The translations under genes were made by a program, and so were the position numbers. Under the pieces are notes generated by a model. That model made no database searches. It was not told the origin of the DNA and saw only the letters and a program-made list of their open reading frames with translations. A stretch of 18,329 nucleotides of DNA, from positions 1-18,329 of the forward strand of contig MVAA01000015.1 in the NCBI GenBank assembly GCA_003266105.1, given 5' to 3'. Of the stretch, positions 1 to 9,154 are shown piece after piece (position 1 is the stretch's first letter; the number at the start of each line of letters is the position of its first letter). Origin of the DNA: Methanosphaera sp. rholeuAM6 (GTDB lineage: Archaea; Methanobacteriota; Methanobacteria; Methanobacteriales; Methanobacteriaceae).

Positions 1-1230
1 TGTTGCATCACTTGAATGGAATCTTACATTGTTATGTACTGTGACACCTGCGAGGAATATGTTGTTTGTCACATTTGCATGTCCAACAATTGTACTTGTT
101 CCTCCGAAGGTGTTGTTTTCTATTACACTATAGTTTCCTGTTGAGAATTTTGCAGTTCCTACTATAGTGTTGTTGATATAACGGTTTCCATAGTAGCTTA
201 CGTTGTGTTCATCTCCAGGATCTGTAACGTTTTCATAACTGCCAATCCAATTTGTTGTTATACCATAACTTCCATTATAGTAAATTGTGTTGTTTTCAAT
301 TAAGTTATTAGGACCGGTAATTGCAATACCATAACATATACTTGCACCTACAGGACCAGTAATATTATTGTTGGTAATTCTATTACCTTTGTTTTGAGTT
401 ATGTTGTTCGTAACAGGTCCGGCATTGTATGTGTTTAAGTATATGAGGTTTCCAACTGTTCCTTCACCAATAACTACATTATTGTCTATAGTACAGTTTT
501 CACCCATAGTTACTGCTATTGCACTACATCCAGTATTGTTTACTCCATGGAAGTAACTGTTTTTAACTGTAACGTTAATTACTCCATCACGTAATGCAAA
601 GTATCCAGTATACATTCCAACACCCTGATCTACTGTAACATTGATATTGTCAAATGTAATGTTAGATGCACTTGTTGTGAATACTTGCGTATTATGGAAT
701 TTTAGGTTTGTAATATTAGAATTTGATGCTCCACTAGTAAATTCAATGTTTGTTTGTTCTAATGATGGAAGGTTATAACCATAAATGGTATTTAAATCCA
801 ATGTAAAACCATTTCCCACAATATTTACAGGTTTATCTATCGTATAATTTTGTAAAGTACGTGATACGTTTTCAGTAAAGTTTAATATATCACCATCATT
901 TACAGAAGAATATAATCCATTGCTGGTTACTATTTCGCTGAAGTTTGCATTGGATATATTCCATACAGTTGGTGTTGTATTTCTCGTTTGACCACTATTT
1001 TCTTTTACGGCAACATTTTCTGTTGCTTGTTGCGTATTTTTAATTATCTTATTATCATTTCCATTATCACTGACACTAACTGGCGCATCAACAGTCTGTG
1101 CCACATCATTTGCGGCAACGGATGCTGAAATATCACCTGCCGTGTCTCCACTATCCACATCAGCTGCCACAGCAACTGAAGTGAATGCTATTAACAGTGC
1201 AATGAAAATAATGAAATATTTATGTTTCAT
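1..1230 (-). CDS. Adhesin-like secreted beta-helix protein, N-terminal part (runs off left edge)
   Basis: The frame is open from an ATG at 1230 to the window edge (410 codons, no stop), so this is the N-terminal part of a larger protein. Residues 1-22 form a signal peptide (Lys, hydrophobic stretch, then AVAAD). A Ser/Asn/Asp-rich low-complexity region follows to about residue 85. From there the protein is rich in short repeats of the type NNTI, ITNN and IENN, with many N-x-S/T sequons, typical of right-handed parallel beta-helix surface proteins of Methanobacteriales called adhesin-like proteins. The start is supported by GGTGA eight bases upstream. It lies downstream of a second adhesin-like gene in the same orientation but has its own promoter region. 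Ligand and C-terminal anchoring cannot be seen. The family call is firm, the biological role is inference. Confidence 0.88.
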   Translation of the reverse strand, partial: MKHKYFIIFIALLIAFTSVAVAADVDSGDTAGDISASVAANDVAQTVDAPVSVSDNGNDNKIIKNTQQATENVAVKENSGQTRNTTPTVWNISNANFSEIVTSNGLYSSVNDGDILNFTENVSRTLQNYTIDKPVNIVGNGFTLDLNTIYGYNLPSLEQTNIEFTSGASNSNITNLKFHNTQVFTTSASNITFDNINVTVDQGVGMYTGYFALRDGVINVTVKNSYFHGVNNTGCSAIAVTMGENCTIDNNVVIGEGTVGNLIYLNTYNAGPVTNNITQNKGNRITNNNITGPVGASICYGIAITGPNNLIENNTIYYNGSYGITTNWIGSYENVTDPGDEHNVSYYGNRYINNTIVGTAKFSTGNYSVIENNTFGGTSTIVGHANVTNNIFLAGVTVHNNVRFHSSDAT

Positions 1231-1614
1231 AGTTATTTTCACCTTTTATAATAAATAAGGTATATACTTAAATGAATTTGGTATGTTATGTCAGCTATCA
1301 CATATTGTTTTGTGTGATTGCCTTGAAAAGTTTAATAATCCATTTATAAGTTTTTTATTGGTAATATAATCTTTATTATAGTATTTTAAAACTAAAAATT
1401 TAAATAATATGATTTAACATTATTAATAAAATTACTTTTATACTTTTTCAATTATTTTTACCAATATTTAATTTATTTGTATTAGGTAATAATAAATGTA
1501 TCTGATAAACAATTTATTACGATTAAAATGACTTTAAGTATTAATAATTATTTTAAAAAAAGAATATTAATTATCTAAAATGTAAAAGGAGATTAAATAG
1601 GATATCATAATACT
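1231..1614. other. AT-rich spacer between the two adhesin genes
   Basis: This 384-base stretch has no convincing reading frame. It contains the candidate promoter of the left gene and, at 1555-1561, a run of seven A that is seven T on the minus strand. That run lies 54 bases after the stop of the upstream adhesin gene and could act as an archaeal oligo-T terminator. Confidence 0.5.
1261..1272 (-). promoter_or_regulatory. Candidate TATA box for the left-edge adhesin gene
   Basis: On the minus strand the sequence reads TTTAAGTATATA, about 30 bases before the ATG at 1230. This would give a very short leader that partly cuts the GGTGA motif. A second box, CTTATAAAT at about 1340-1348, would give a leader near 90 bases. 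I cannot decide between them. Confidence 0.35.
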
Positions 1615-4600
1615 TCAATCTATTATTAATCCATTGTTATAAGTTTTACTGGTTGCTGCAAACTTGGAATAGCCCTTATAAATAAATGTTATATTATGCA
1701 ATCCTTTCAACTGTTCAGGAGCAGTGAACTTGAATGTTATCTTACCATTTTTGACTGTTGCCACAATTGCATTTGCCTTGTTATCTCTTAACAGTTTATT
1801 GTTGAGTTTTATTGTTACGTTACCGTCCATTGCATTATATTTATCTTTACCGGTTTTTCCATTGCTTATTAGAAGTACCAATAATACTGTTTTTCCAACT
1901 TTTGTTCTTGTCTTCGTATAGTTGAATACTGCTTTGAACGGATATATTTTGATTTTCGTTGTTTTTGTTATGCCTGCCTGTGTATTGTTTCCGTCATATA
2001 CGAATTTTAGTGTGTATGTTCCCCTGTCAAATGTTGTTGGTATCTTATATTTGTATTTTATTATTCCATCTTTAATGTTAGTATTGCATATTAACTTGTT
2101 GTTAATGTATACTCTTACCTTACCTGATTTTATTAGTTTTTCACCGGTTTTTATTGTTGCATTTATTGTTACCGTTTCCTTTAATGTTGCCGTATAAGTG
2201 CCTGTAGTAATTGTTGACTTTGTCTGTATTCCTAACTTGTTTGTACCGGATGATGTATTGTAATCCTTTGTTCCCCTGTAAACAACTTTTATTTGATGTA
2301 CACCGGCTGTTGCATTGGAAGATATACTGTATGTTCCTGATGCCTTTCCAAGCTTAACGTTTCGTGTAAACAGGTATTTTCCATCAATGTAAAAGTCCGC
2401 TTTACCGGAACTTATTTTTCCACCGTTTTCTGTTGTGATGTTTGCCACCAGTTTGGCATCACTCCCTATTGTTTTAAGAACTTTGGCTACCTTGACCGTT
2501 GTTTTTTCAGGGTTTTTAGTGAATGTTGCCTGTGAATATACTGTTGTTTTCTGGAAGTTTGTACCCGACAGTGTTAGGGTTAACTGGTATGTTGTGGCCT
2601 TGTATACTGTTGATACGTTGAATGGTACCTTGACCTTTCCATCTGTTACCGTTACTGTTCCGATTGTCTGTGTTCCCAGCTTAAATGTTGCTTTCAACTT
2701 TTTTGTACTTTTTGTTGTGGCTGTTACGTTTGCTGTTATTGTTATTTTTTCTCCTATCTTTGCATTAATTTTTGATATTTTGGCTGTTACGTAGTATACG
2801 AAGTTATTTGATACCTTATTATTTGAGCCGTTATCGTTTACTGAATTGTCTCCCGTTTTTGTCTTGGATTTTAGTGAATTGTTTGAAATCACGTTTTTTG
2901 CCGTCTGTTTTTCCAATGCTATTGTATTGGTTGAATTGGTGTTGATTGTGTTGTTTGTAATTGTATTGCCTTTACTTGCGGATTGTAATGATATTGCATC
3001 TTCACAGGATGATATTACATCGGAGTGTCCTGCCTGCATGGTTGTACCGTAATCCGTTTTCTTAAGGGTTAACTTGTTGGCCGTTATCCTGTTGTTTGAT
3101 GAACTGTATGCTGCAATGGCACATGGATTTGTTGCTGTTGCCTTTACTGTGTTGTTGATTATCTGATTGTTGTTTGAGTCAAACAGTTCCATTGAGAATA
3201 CTGAACATCCGCTTAGTCCTATATTGTTATTTCTTATCGTTGTGTTTGTACTGTTTTCCAGTGTTATTCCATGCGCAAAGTCTCCATGATCTGTTGTGTT
3301 TTTTGATATGTAGATGTTGAATTTGTTGTTTTCCACTGTTGTTGCCACACTGTTTCTTCCTGCAATAAATCCTGTTGCAAAGTATCCTCCACTTAGTTTC
3401 ACGGTATTGTTAATGTATCTGTTGGCTGTTGCATTGTTTGATGTGATTGATGAACCCCATTGTCCTCCCAATACTCCAATACCGTAGATGTATGGAGCCA
3501 TGCTCTTTATGTCAATGTCGTTTGAGCTGATTGTATTATAATGGCTGTCAAAGTAGACGTCTATTCCCACTATACTGTTTTTACAGTTGTTTGTAGGGAA
3601 TGTGTACTGTTTAAACATTGATCTTGCCGTTATCTTGTTTTTGTCTACATTGTTGGATGATGAGTATATGAGTACTATTGCATGTGTGTGAAGTATTTCC
3701 GTTATTGTTCCAATGCGTTCGTTGAACATTATCGAGTCATCATATGCTACAGGTATACCTGACTGGTTTACTGTTATGTTGTTTTCCCTGATGTTGTTTG
3801 AATCGGATGAGTACAACAGTATGGCATTGTTGACATAGTCTCCTGATGTTTTTATACTGTTATATCCTATTGTATTTCCGTTTGAACCATATAGGAATAC
3901 TCCAAGACTTTCATATTCTGCATAGTTTGTTATCCTGTTTTTTGTCAGTTGACAATTGTTTACTTCTATCAGTTCTATTGCATGTCTTGTACTTGTTTTT
4001 TTACTGTTGACTATTGTCACGTTTGTGACTGTTGATTCGTGTGCATCAGAGATTAATGTGATTGTTCCTTCCCTGATTGTGCATTCTTTTCCTATGACAT
4101 GTACCTTTTTGGTGAATGTGAAATTAATATTGTTGAATACTCCCATGAGTGTTACTGTGGCATTTTGTTTAACTTTAAGGTTTGAAATTCCGTTATCAAA
4201 CCATTCCTCATAGTTGTCCTTGTTTACTGTGATTTTCTGTCTGGTGTCCTGTTGTGATGATTCATCATTTTTATCCGGTCCGATATATGCTTTGGCTTTT
4301 CCGTTTCCCCTGTTTGATGTGAGTACGTTTGATGATGTGACGGTAATGTTGATGTCCTGTGTATCTACGGCTCCTGTTTCCTCAAAGTTTATTGCATAAT
4401 CTGCCTTTGATACTATGTTGTTATTGTTTACCCGTACATTGTTTATTTTCTTTGTGCGTGTCTGCTGTTTAAAGAGAATTCCTTCCCTTTGTGTGTTAAT
4501 TGTATTGTTTTCTATCAGTATATTGGTGTATTTGCCCTTTGAATAGATTCCGTAGCTGTCGGATATTATTGTGTTGTTGATGATTCTGGGATTGTTTGCT

Positions 4601-5733
4601 CTTATTTCAATGGCCTGAGCGTTCTGTGACTTTATGATGTTGTCACGTACAATCACATTGTCTCCACCTATCGTAACTGCATAGGAAGTGTTTTCAACAT
4701 GAATATTGTTGTTTGACACCACTGCCTTTTCACAGGCATATATTCCTTCATTGATTGCGTGAACGTCATTGTGTGTTATGATGTTGTTTTCGTAGTCCTG
4801 GGTGGATATTCCCCTGAATCCTCCTGTGACCTTGTTGTATGAGACTATGTTGTTTGCTCCCATTACCTGTATACTGTAGCACCAGCTGGTTATGTATCCT
4901 GTACTGCTTACAGTGTTTCCTGTGATGTTGTTATGGTCGGATGCTCCGCCGTCAAAGTCTGCTTCAGTACTGCCATATATGCTTAAATATATTCCGTTTG
5001 CTCCGCCGGTATTTAATGTGTTGTTTGCTATTGTGTTGTAGAAGGATTTTCCCATGACGAATGTCAGGTATCTCCAATCGTCACCTGCTCGTTTAAACTG
5101 ATTGTTTCGTATTGTGCTGTGATTCATGTTATCTGCTACAAATCCGTAGGAACGAAGACCATACGTTTCAATTTCATTGTTTTCAACAAGCAATTTTGAG
5201 GAATTCTTTACCTGTATGGCCTTTAGTAATGTGCCGTTATTGTATATGTTCAAATTTTTTACTGTTGAACCTGATGCATTTGGACCTAGAACGTATACTG
5301 TAGAGTTTATTAATCGTGCATCCCTGTTGATACTGGTTAATGTTATCCTTTTATCCACTACAAAATTCATGTTCTTGAATGTTCCCTTTAGGTTTATCGT
5401 ATCTCCTGCTTTTATCAAATCAGTGCTCTTTAAATACTGTGAATCGGATTGATTTTTAAAGAAGCTGTCATAATTTGAACTTGTGATTGTGATTGTTGTG
5501 GCTGATTTTTCCCTATTGTTTCCTGTTTTTTCATTCTTTTCAACCGTCTTATTTATGTTGTTATGCGTTTCATAATTTGCCGAATATCCTATAATGTCGA
5601 CATCTAGTGTTTGGTCGGCAGGTGTCTGTGTTGTATCCTGCGTTATGGTACTGTTGTCTGTTGCTGAAATAGTACCCAAGCTGATTAACAGTACTCCTAT
5701 CGTTAACAGTAAGAGCTTAACAATTGTTTTCAT
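1615..5733 (-). CDS. Adhesin-like protein: two parallel beta-helix modules plus four Ig-like repeats
   Basis: This encodes a 1372-residue secreted surface protein. Residues 1-24 are a signal peptide and 25-78 a polar linker. Two beta-helix modules follow, about 80-470 and 500-970. Each opens with a similar cap (ITITSSNYDSFF and ITVNKDNYEEWF), then a strand leading into NMNF or NINF, and then tandem NNxI/ITxN rungs. The last ~394 residues form four Ig-like repeats of about 95 residues, each with a conserved strand such as G-K-V/I-x-V/F and a V-Y-x-G turn. This matches Methanobacteriales adhesin-like proteins with bacterial Ig-like (Big) repeats. There is no C-terminal membrane segment or evident anchor domain. 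The ATG at 5733 was chosen because the in-frame TTG and GTG at 5745-5740 overlap the ribosome-binding sequence GGTGA. Binding target is unknown. Confidence 0.92.
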   Translation of the reverse strand: MKTIVKLLLLTIGVLLISLGTISATDNSTITQDTTQTPADQTLDVDIIGYSANYETHNNINKTVEKNEKTGNNREKSATTITITSSNYDSFFKNQSDSQYLKSTDLIKAGDTINLKGTFKNMNFVVDKRITLTSINRDARLINSTVYVLGPNASGSTVKNLNIYNNGTLLKAIQVKNSSKLLVENNEIETYGLRSYGFVADNMNHSTIRNNQFKRAGDDWRYLTFVMGKSFYNTIANNTLNTGGANGIYLSIYGSTEADFDGGASDHNNITGNTVSSTGYITSWCYSIQVMGANNIVSYNKVTGGFRGISTQDYENNIITHNDVHAINEGIYACEKAVVSNNNIHVENTSYAVTIGGDNVIVRDNIIKSQNAQAIEIRANNPRIINNTIISDSYGIYSKGKYTNILIENNTINTQREGILFKQQTRTKKINNVRVNNNNIVSKADYAINFEETGAVDTQDINITVTSSNVLTSNRGNGKAKAYIGPDKNDESSQQDTRQKITVNKDNYEEWFDNGISNLKVKQNATVTLMGVFNNINFTFTKKVHVIGKECTIREGTITLISDAHESTVTNVTIVNSKKTSTRHAIELIEVNNCQLTKNRITNYAEYESLGVFLYGSNGNTIGYNSIKTSGDYVNNAILLYSSDSNNIRENNITVNQSGIPVAYDDSIMFNERIGTITEILHTHAIVLIYSSSNNVDKNKITARSMFKQYTFPTNNCKNSIVGIDVYFDSHYNTISSNDIDIKSMAPYIYGIGVLGGQWGSSITSNNATANRYINNTVKLSGGYFATGFIAGRNSVATTVENNKFNIYISKNTTDHGDFAHGITLENSTNTTIRNNNIGLSGCSVFSMELFDSNNNQIINNTVKATATNPCAIAAYSSSNNRITANKLTLKKTDYGTTMQAGHSDVISSCEDAISLQSASKGNTITNNTINTNSTNTIALEKQTAKNVISNNSLKSKTKTGDNSVNDNGSNNKVSNNFVYYVTAKISKINAKIGEKITITANVTATTKSTKKLKATFKLGTQTIGTVTVTDGKVKVPFNVSTVYKATTYQLTLTLSGTNFQKTTVYSQATFTKNPEKTTVKVAKVLKTIGSDAKLVANITTENGGKISSGKADFYIDGKYLFTRNVKLGKASGTYSISSNATAGVHQIKVVYRGTKDYNTSSGTNKLGIQTKSTITTGTYTATLKETVTINATIKTGEKLIKSGKVRVYINNKLICNTNIKDGIIKYKYKIPTTFDRGTYTLKFVYDGNNTQAGITKTTKIKIYPFKAVFNYTKTRTKVGKTVLLVLLISNGKTGKDKYNAMDGNVTIKLNNKLLRDNKANAIVATVKNGKITFKFTAPEQLKGLHNITFIYKGYSKFAATSKTYNNGLIID

Positions 5734-5774
5734 TTCTTTCACCAATATTTTTTGAGATTATTCAATTAATTGAG

Positions 5775-5786
5775 TATATATTTATA
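5775..5786 (-). promoter_or_regulatory. TATA box of the large adhesin gene
   Basis: The minus strand reads TATAAATATATA. A start site about 25 bases downstream (near 5755) would give a leader of roughly 22 bases containing GGTGA at 5740-5744. It lies in a 166-base divergent intergenic region shared with the plus-strand gene at 5900. Confidence 0.6.
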
Positions 5787-5863
5787 CAATTATTTATTAA
5801 TACTTTATTTTTCAGCTTATCCGAATCCTTAAAGTAAAGTTCAGGCCATGATAAATTTCCAAT

Positions 5864-5880
5864 AAAGTATATAATACTTT
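5864..5880 (+). promoter_or_regulatory. Palindromic TATA region of the gene at 5900
   Basis: AAAGTAT-ATA-ATACTTT is a perfect dyad with 7-base arms whose centre is the TATA box. It ends 19 bases before the ATG at 5900. The predicted start of transcription falls within a few bases of the ATG and there is no Shine-Dalgarno match, so the mRNA is probably leaderless or nearly so. A dyad over the TATA box could be an operator (inference). Confidence 0.5.
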
Positions 5881-5899
5881 AGATACATACAATGATAAT

Positions 5900-6946
5900 A
5901 TGTCAGAAAGAGTATATTCCTATGCAATCAAATTGAATAATGAAATGGGAACAATTGATATTTACGACAGTCAGCTGAGCATTAGCACAAAAAGCATTGA
6001 CAAAACAATATCCTATGATACAGTACATTCCATGTATATTAGTGAAATAAATGGAAGGGACTTTGAAATAGAATTGGATACAAGGGAAATCATACATCTA
6101 ATAGTAATAGAAAACGATGTAAGACCCTTTAAAGAAGCATATGCTTACATGGATATGCGTATTAGAAACTTGAGACAAAAAGACAATACCACTTCAAATG
6201 ATAATGTTTCGCCTGTACTGTTAAATATTAACGTTCCGGTAACCGAAAATAAAAACATGTTGCACACTTTAGCACAACAGACAATATTAAAACAGGACGT
6301 CAGTCAATTAGAAACGATTAACGTATCAGAAGACAGTACATTCACAGTATATGAAGACCATATCTGCATTGATAACCACATTTTTACACAAAACATTCCT
6401 TATTCTATGATAGGAACTGTTCTGATGAAGGAAAATAATTCAATATTTGAAAAAATAGATCAAAACAGTATCATGACAACAGTAGAAATCCTGTTACGTA
6501 ATAACAGCAACATTCTGCTAAGCTTTAAACAGCACGAGAAAAACTCTGCTTTCCAGGTGTATAATCTGATGCTTCCAAGGGTACAGAATTTAACATACAA
6601 TTCCCAGGAGAACATGAATTCACAGTATGCTCCAAATAATAACAGTTATACTCGGCAAAACAGCAACTACAATGCTAACAATCCACAGTATCCAAACAAT
6701 TACCATCCACCCACCGGTCAAAAAAGTGTTCTGATAGCCATCATATTGCATGTGATCATTGCAGGATTGGGATATGCGTACGTTGACAAATGGGACAAGT
6801 TCATCATCGTATTCATATCTATCATTATATGCGGATTCCTCTGGTTCCTGCTTTTGCCTCTATTGGGAATAATAGTCATATGGGTGTATGCACTAATCGA
6901 TACAATTAGACTGGTTGAAAAATACAATAATGGGGAAAAGATTTAA
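5900..6946 (+). CDS. Protein with two PH-like/beta domains, Asn-rich linker and C-terminal membrane hairpin
   Basis: This 348-residue protein has three parts. Residues 1-95 and about 110-225 look like two similar beta-rich units, each with a 'Y-x-x-I/V-H-S/G-T' strand, an ILLRNN or REIIHL strand and a terminal helix, resembling bacterial PH-like domains (inference from pattern). Residues 230-270 are an Asn/Gln/Tyr/Pro-rich linker. Residues 273-340 contain two or three hydrophobic segments with an AGLGYAYVDKW turn and a polar YALIDTIRLVEKYN tail, like TM2-type or related small membrane domains. There is no signal peptide, so the N-terminal domains should face the cytoplasm. The gene stands alone, divergent from the adhesin gene, and ends in a hairpin terminator. 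Its C-terminal architecture parallels the gene at 15315. Function is not recognised. Confidence 0.8.
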   Translation: MSERVYSYAIKLNNEMGTIDIYDSQLSISTKSIDKTISYDTVHSMYISEINGRDFEIELDTREIIHLIVIENDVRPFKEAYAYMDMRIRNLRQKDNTTSNDNVSPVLLNINVPVTENKNMLHTLAQQTILKQDVSQLETINVSEDSTFTVYEDHICIDNHIFTQNIPYSMIGTVLMKENNSIFEKIDQNSIMTTVEILLRNNSNILLSFKQHEKNSAFQVYNLMLPRVQNLTYNSQENMNSQYAPNNNSYTRQNSNYNANNPQYPNNYHPPTGQKSVLIAIILHVIIAGLGYAYVDKWDKFIIVFISIIICGFLWFLLLPLLGIIVIWVYALIDTIRLVEKYNNGEKI

Positions 6947-6953
6947 CCGTGAT

Positions 6954-6998
6954 AAAGGAATATCCTGTTTTTAATTCCCCTATGGATATCCTTTTTTT
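6954..6998 (+). terminator. Hairpin plus T7 after the gene at 5900
   Basis: AAGGAATATCC pairs with GGATATCCTT (one bulged base) and is followed by seven T. It begins eight bases after the stop codon. The convergent hsdM-like gene ends at 7046, so the hairpin may also limit read-through from the other side, although no T-run lies on that side. Confidence 0.65.
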
Positions 6999-7045
6999 AG
7001 ACTTGGGAGAGTGTGTATTCGATAAATAATATTTTAGATGAAAAG

Positions 7046-8347
7046 CTATCCTTTTCTTAATTCCTTTAATAGACCGTCTATTTCTTCATCCAATTGTCTT
7101 ATTTTTGATGTGTATTCCTCCTGTTCCTTAATGACTATTTTCACATCCTTAGACTCGTATTCCAGTTGATAAACGTATCTTTTAGGATTAAGGTTGTAAT
7201 CATTTTTTATTATTTCCTCTTTAGATATGATATCACTTACTTTAGGTATTGCTTCACGATTGTTAAAAGATTTCAATATCTCTAAATTGTATCTTGAAGG
7301 CATCCCTAATCTATTTCTGCTTCTTTTAAAAAATAGTATGTCTTCCGTTTTCCTGTGATTATTTATTACCAATATCGTTATGTCCCGTGATCTGTAGCCC
7401 GTATCATAATCTATAACCATATCCAACAAGTTGTTTTCAATCAAATATTTTCGAATGTCATAAGCATCCCTTTTTACCAAGAGATCCTGTGTGGTTGTAG
7501 TTACCATCAGTCCCTCATCATCCAAGTGTTCAATCAGGTTAAGAAGATGTATGTAATTGGGATTTTTGGTGTTGTATTTTGCATATTTTTCAGTTTTGTC
7601 ACTTTCATCAACCAGTTTCAGCTGGCGACCATACAAATAAGGAATGGATATTATCGTATCGTAACTTTGATTTGTCTCATCAATTAAAAATTCTTTATGG
7701 CTTATTGTTACCTTGTTTTCAAGTTCGTGTATAAGGATATTTTGTATTGCATGATAATATTCATCCATATCTCTTTCACATAAAACCGCTTCTTCAAAGT
7801 TTTCCAACTCGACAATGTTCTGTGCATCCCTGCATGATGGATCGTAAACTTTTTTGGGTGTATGATTGGTTGATACCATTCGGGAAAAGAGTTTCATTAA
7901 GGGAAATTCATAATAATCATATTCTTTAACGTATGCTGGAACACGGTATCTAGTATATGGGTATAACTTTTTTGCATCAATGCTTATCTGGAATATGTCA
8001 AGTATTTTCCCTATTTCTCTGTCGTTAAGTAAATTTTCAGGTATTCTTGCATATATTTCTTTAATATAATTGTTTTGACTGTTTTTTAAGGCATTTAATG
8101 AACTTTTTAAGTCAGACAAGTATGTTTCATCTTCATTTCTTTGCTTTTCTAATATGCTCTCCAGGAGTTCATATTCCCTGAAGGTAAATCCATATCTTTC
8201 ATGGAATTGACTTAGATTATCACTGTATTCCTTTTGTTTTTCCGATAGGAATGCGAATGTTATAAATGGTACGATGTCTATTTTTTCATCTATTTCCCGG
8301 AATAATCTTCTGATTTTAAATGTTGCGGGAATTTGTTTATCTTTCAT
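7046..8347 (-). CDS. HsdM-like type I methyltransferase subunit with degenerate catalytic motifs
   Basis: This 433-residue protein follows the HsdM/N6-adenine methylase plan: N-terminal helical part 1-140, methylase fold about 145-345, the family tail 'IPKVSDIIS-KEEI-NDYNLNPKRYV' at 367-392, and a coiled coil at 405-430. The key motifs are lost. The SAM-binding motif I, normally DPxCGSG, reads DPSCRDAQ at 169-176. The catalytic NPPF/Y reads SIPY at 234-237. The motif X region, usually FYTP, reads YEFP. It is therefore probably catalytically dead but still folded, and may bind DNA with the adjacent specificity subunit. The ATG at 8347 is preferred: GGTGAT precedes it by four bases and the GTG at 8356 lies inside that signal. 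It overlaps the hsdS-like gene by 11 bases. No restriction subunit is in the window. Confidence 0.8.
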   Translation of the reverse strand: MKDKQIPATFKIRRLFREIDEKIDIVPFITFAFLSEKQKEYSDNLSQFHERYGFTFREYELLESILEKQRNEDETYLSDLKSSLNALKNSQNNYIKEIYARIPENLLNDREIGKILDIFQISIDAKKLYPYTRYRVPAYVKEYDYYEFPLMKLFSRMVSTNHTPKKVYDPSCRDAQNIVELENFEEAVLCERDMDEYYHAIQNILIHELENKVTISHKEFLIDETNQSYDTIISIPYLYGRQLKLVDESDKTEKYAKYNTKNPNYIHLLNLIEHLDDEGLMVTTTTQDLLVKRDAYDIRKYLIENNLLDMVIDYDTGYRSRDITILVINNHRKTEDILFFKRSRNRLGMPSRYNLEILKSFNNREAIPKVSDIISKEEIIKNDYNLNPKRYVYQLEYESKDVKIVIKEQEEYTSKIRQLDEEIDGLLKELRKG

Positions 8348-8921
8348 ATTCATCACCTATTATTTCATCATAGAGTGAATTGATTAACTGTTCATCTGAT
8401 TCTATTGATTTTTTCTTCAGGTCTATCCGTTGGTTTATTTTTGTTATCAGTTGTGCACTGTTATCCTGTAGGTTTTTTTCTGGTAGAATGATTGTTAATT
8501 CTTTGAGGATGCTTGTGTTTACTTTCATGATTTTTGTTGAGTCTATTTGTCTGGTTATTTCATAGTCCACTTTTGGATTGTTCAGGTAGTTTGCCAGGAA
8601 TGTGGGATTTGTTTTGTCTGGATCTACTCTTATTATTATATACGTGTTTGGTATGATTGCACCGATTTCTGTGGTTATTTCCTTTGCAAAACTTCGTTGC
8701 TGTACCTTGTATAGTATGTCATGTTTCTGTGAGTAGAAGTGTTTTTTTATATCGTCGGTTACTTTTTCTTCTTCCATGATAAATTCCTGGTTTATGTCGT
8801 CTATTGATTTGTTTCCTATTACTTTCTGTTTTGTTATGTTTTCTTTTTCTGTGTATCTTAGTATTGGCAGTCCCGTGATTATTTTTGCTATATCCTTTAG
8901 TTTGTATTCCCGAGTTAACAA
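8337..8921 (-). CDS. Half-size type I specificity subunit (single target recognition domain)
   Basis: This encodes 194 residues, about half the usual length of an HsdS protein. The start 'YKLKDIAKIITGLP' is the typical entry of a target recognition domain (KLGDI...G). The later 'NPTFLANYLNNPKVDYEI' and the 'MKVNTSILKELTIILPEKNLQ' segment match the end of such a domain. Residues 150-190 form the long central conserved helix that binds HsdM. Half-subunits are known to work as dimers that read a palindromic site. The TTG at 8921 is the only plausible start after the TATA box; GGGG lies eight bases upstream. The gene order, S before M with an 11-base overlap, is the reverse of the usual M-S order and implies tight coupling of the two proteins. 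Confidence 0.82.
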   Translation of the reverse strand: MLTREYKLKDIAKIITGLPILRYTEKENITKQKVIGNKSIDDINQEFIMEEEKVTDDIKKHFYSQKHDILYKVQQRSFAKEITTEIGAIIPNTYIIIRVDPDKTNPTFLANYLNNPKVDYEITRQIDSTKIMKVNTSILKELTIILPEKNLQDNSAQLITKINQRIDLKKKSIESDEQLINSLYDEIIGDEYER

Positions 8922-8971
8922 TGTCTTTACCCCATATAAGTTTATGTTACTTACAATTAAATATATGCTTT

Positions 8972-8984
8972 TGAGTATATAAAT
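8972..8984 (-). promoter_or_regulatory. TATA box of the hsdS-hsdM-like operon
   Basis: The minus strand reads CATTTATATACTC. The predicted start is near 8950, giving a leader of about 28 bases before the TTG start at 8921. It is the only strong TATA element upstream of the operon. Confidence 0.55.
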
Positions 8985-9154
8985 GTTTTTATGTTATCTG
9001 TTATTTATTTATATTTTTTTGATGTTAAATGTTAATTACTATATTTATATTATGATTAAAATATTTATGATTGTCTTTATTTTATTGTTTTAATATGTTT
9101 TTAAAAGTTTTTTGTATTTTTTATGTTTCATTATAGAACCTAAAATATAAAATA
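8985..9154. other. AT-rich spacer, no gene seen
   Basis: This stretch separates the divergent hsdS-like operon and the small gene at 9255. It consists of T-rich and A-rich tracts with no reading frame supported by a ribosome-binding site. Confidence 0.5.

Noticed and set aside
1724..5452. Several plus-strand open frames of 60-120 codons opposite the large adhesin gene
   Set aside because: They are antisense shadows of an Asn/Thr/Ile-rich repeat gene, give hydrophobic Val/Phe/Leu-rich peptides without ribosome-binding sites, and the minus-strand protein is clearly real.
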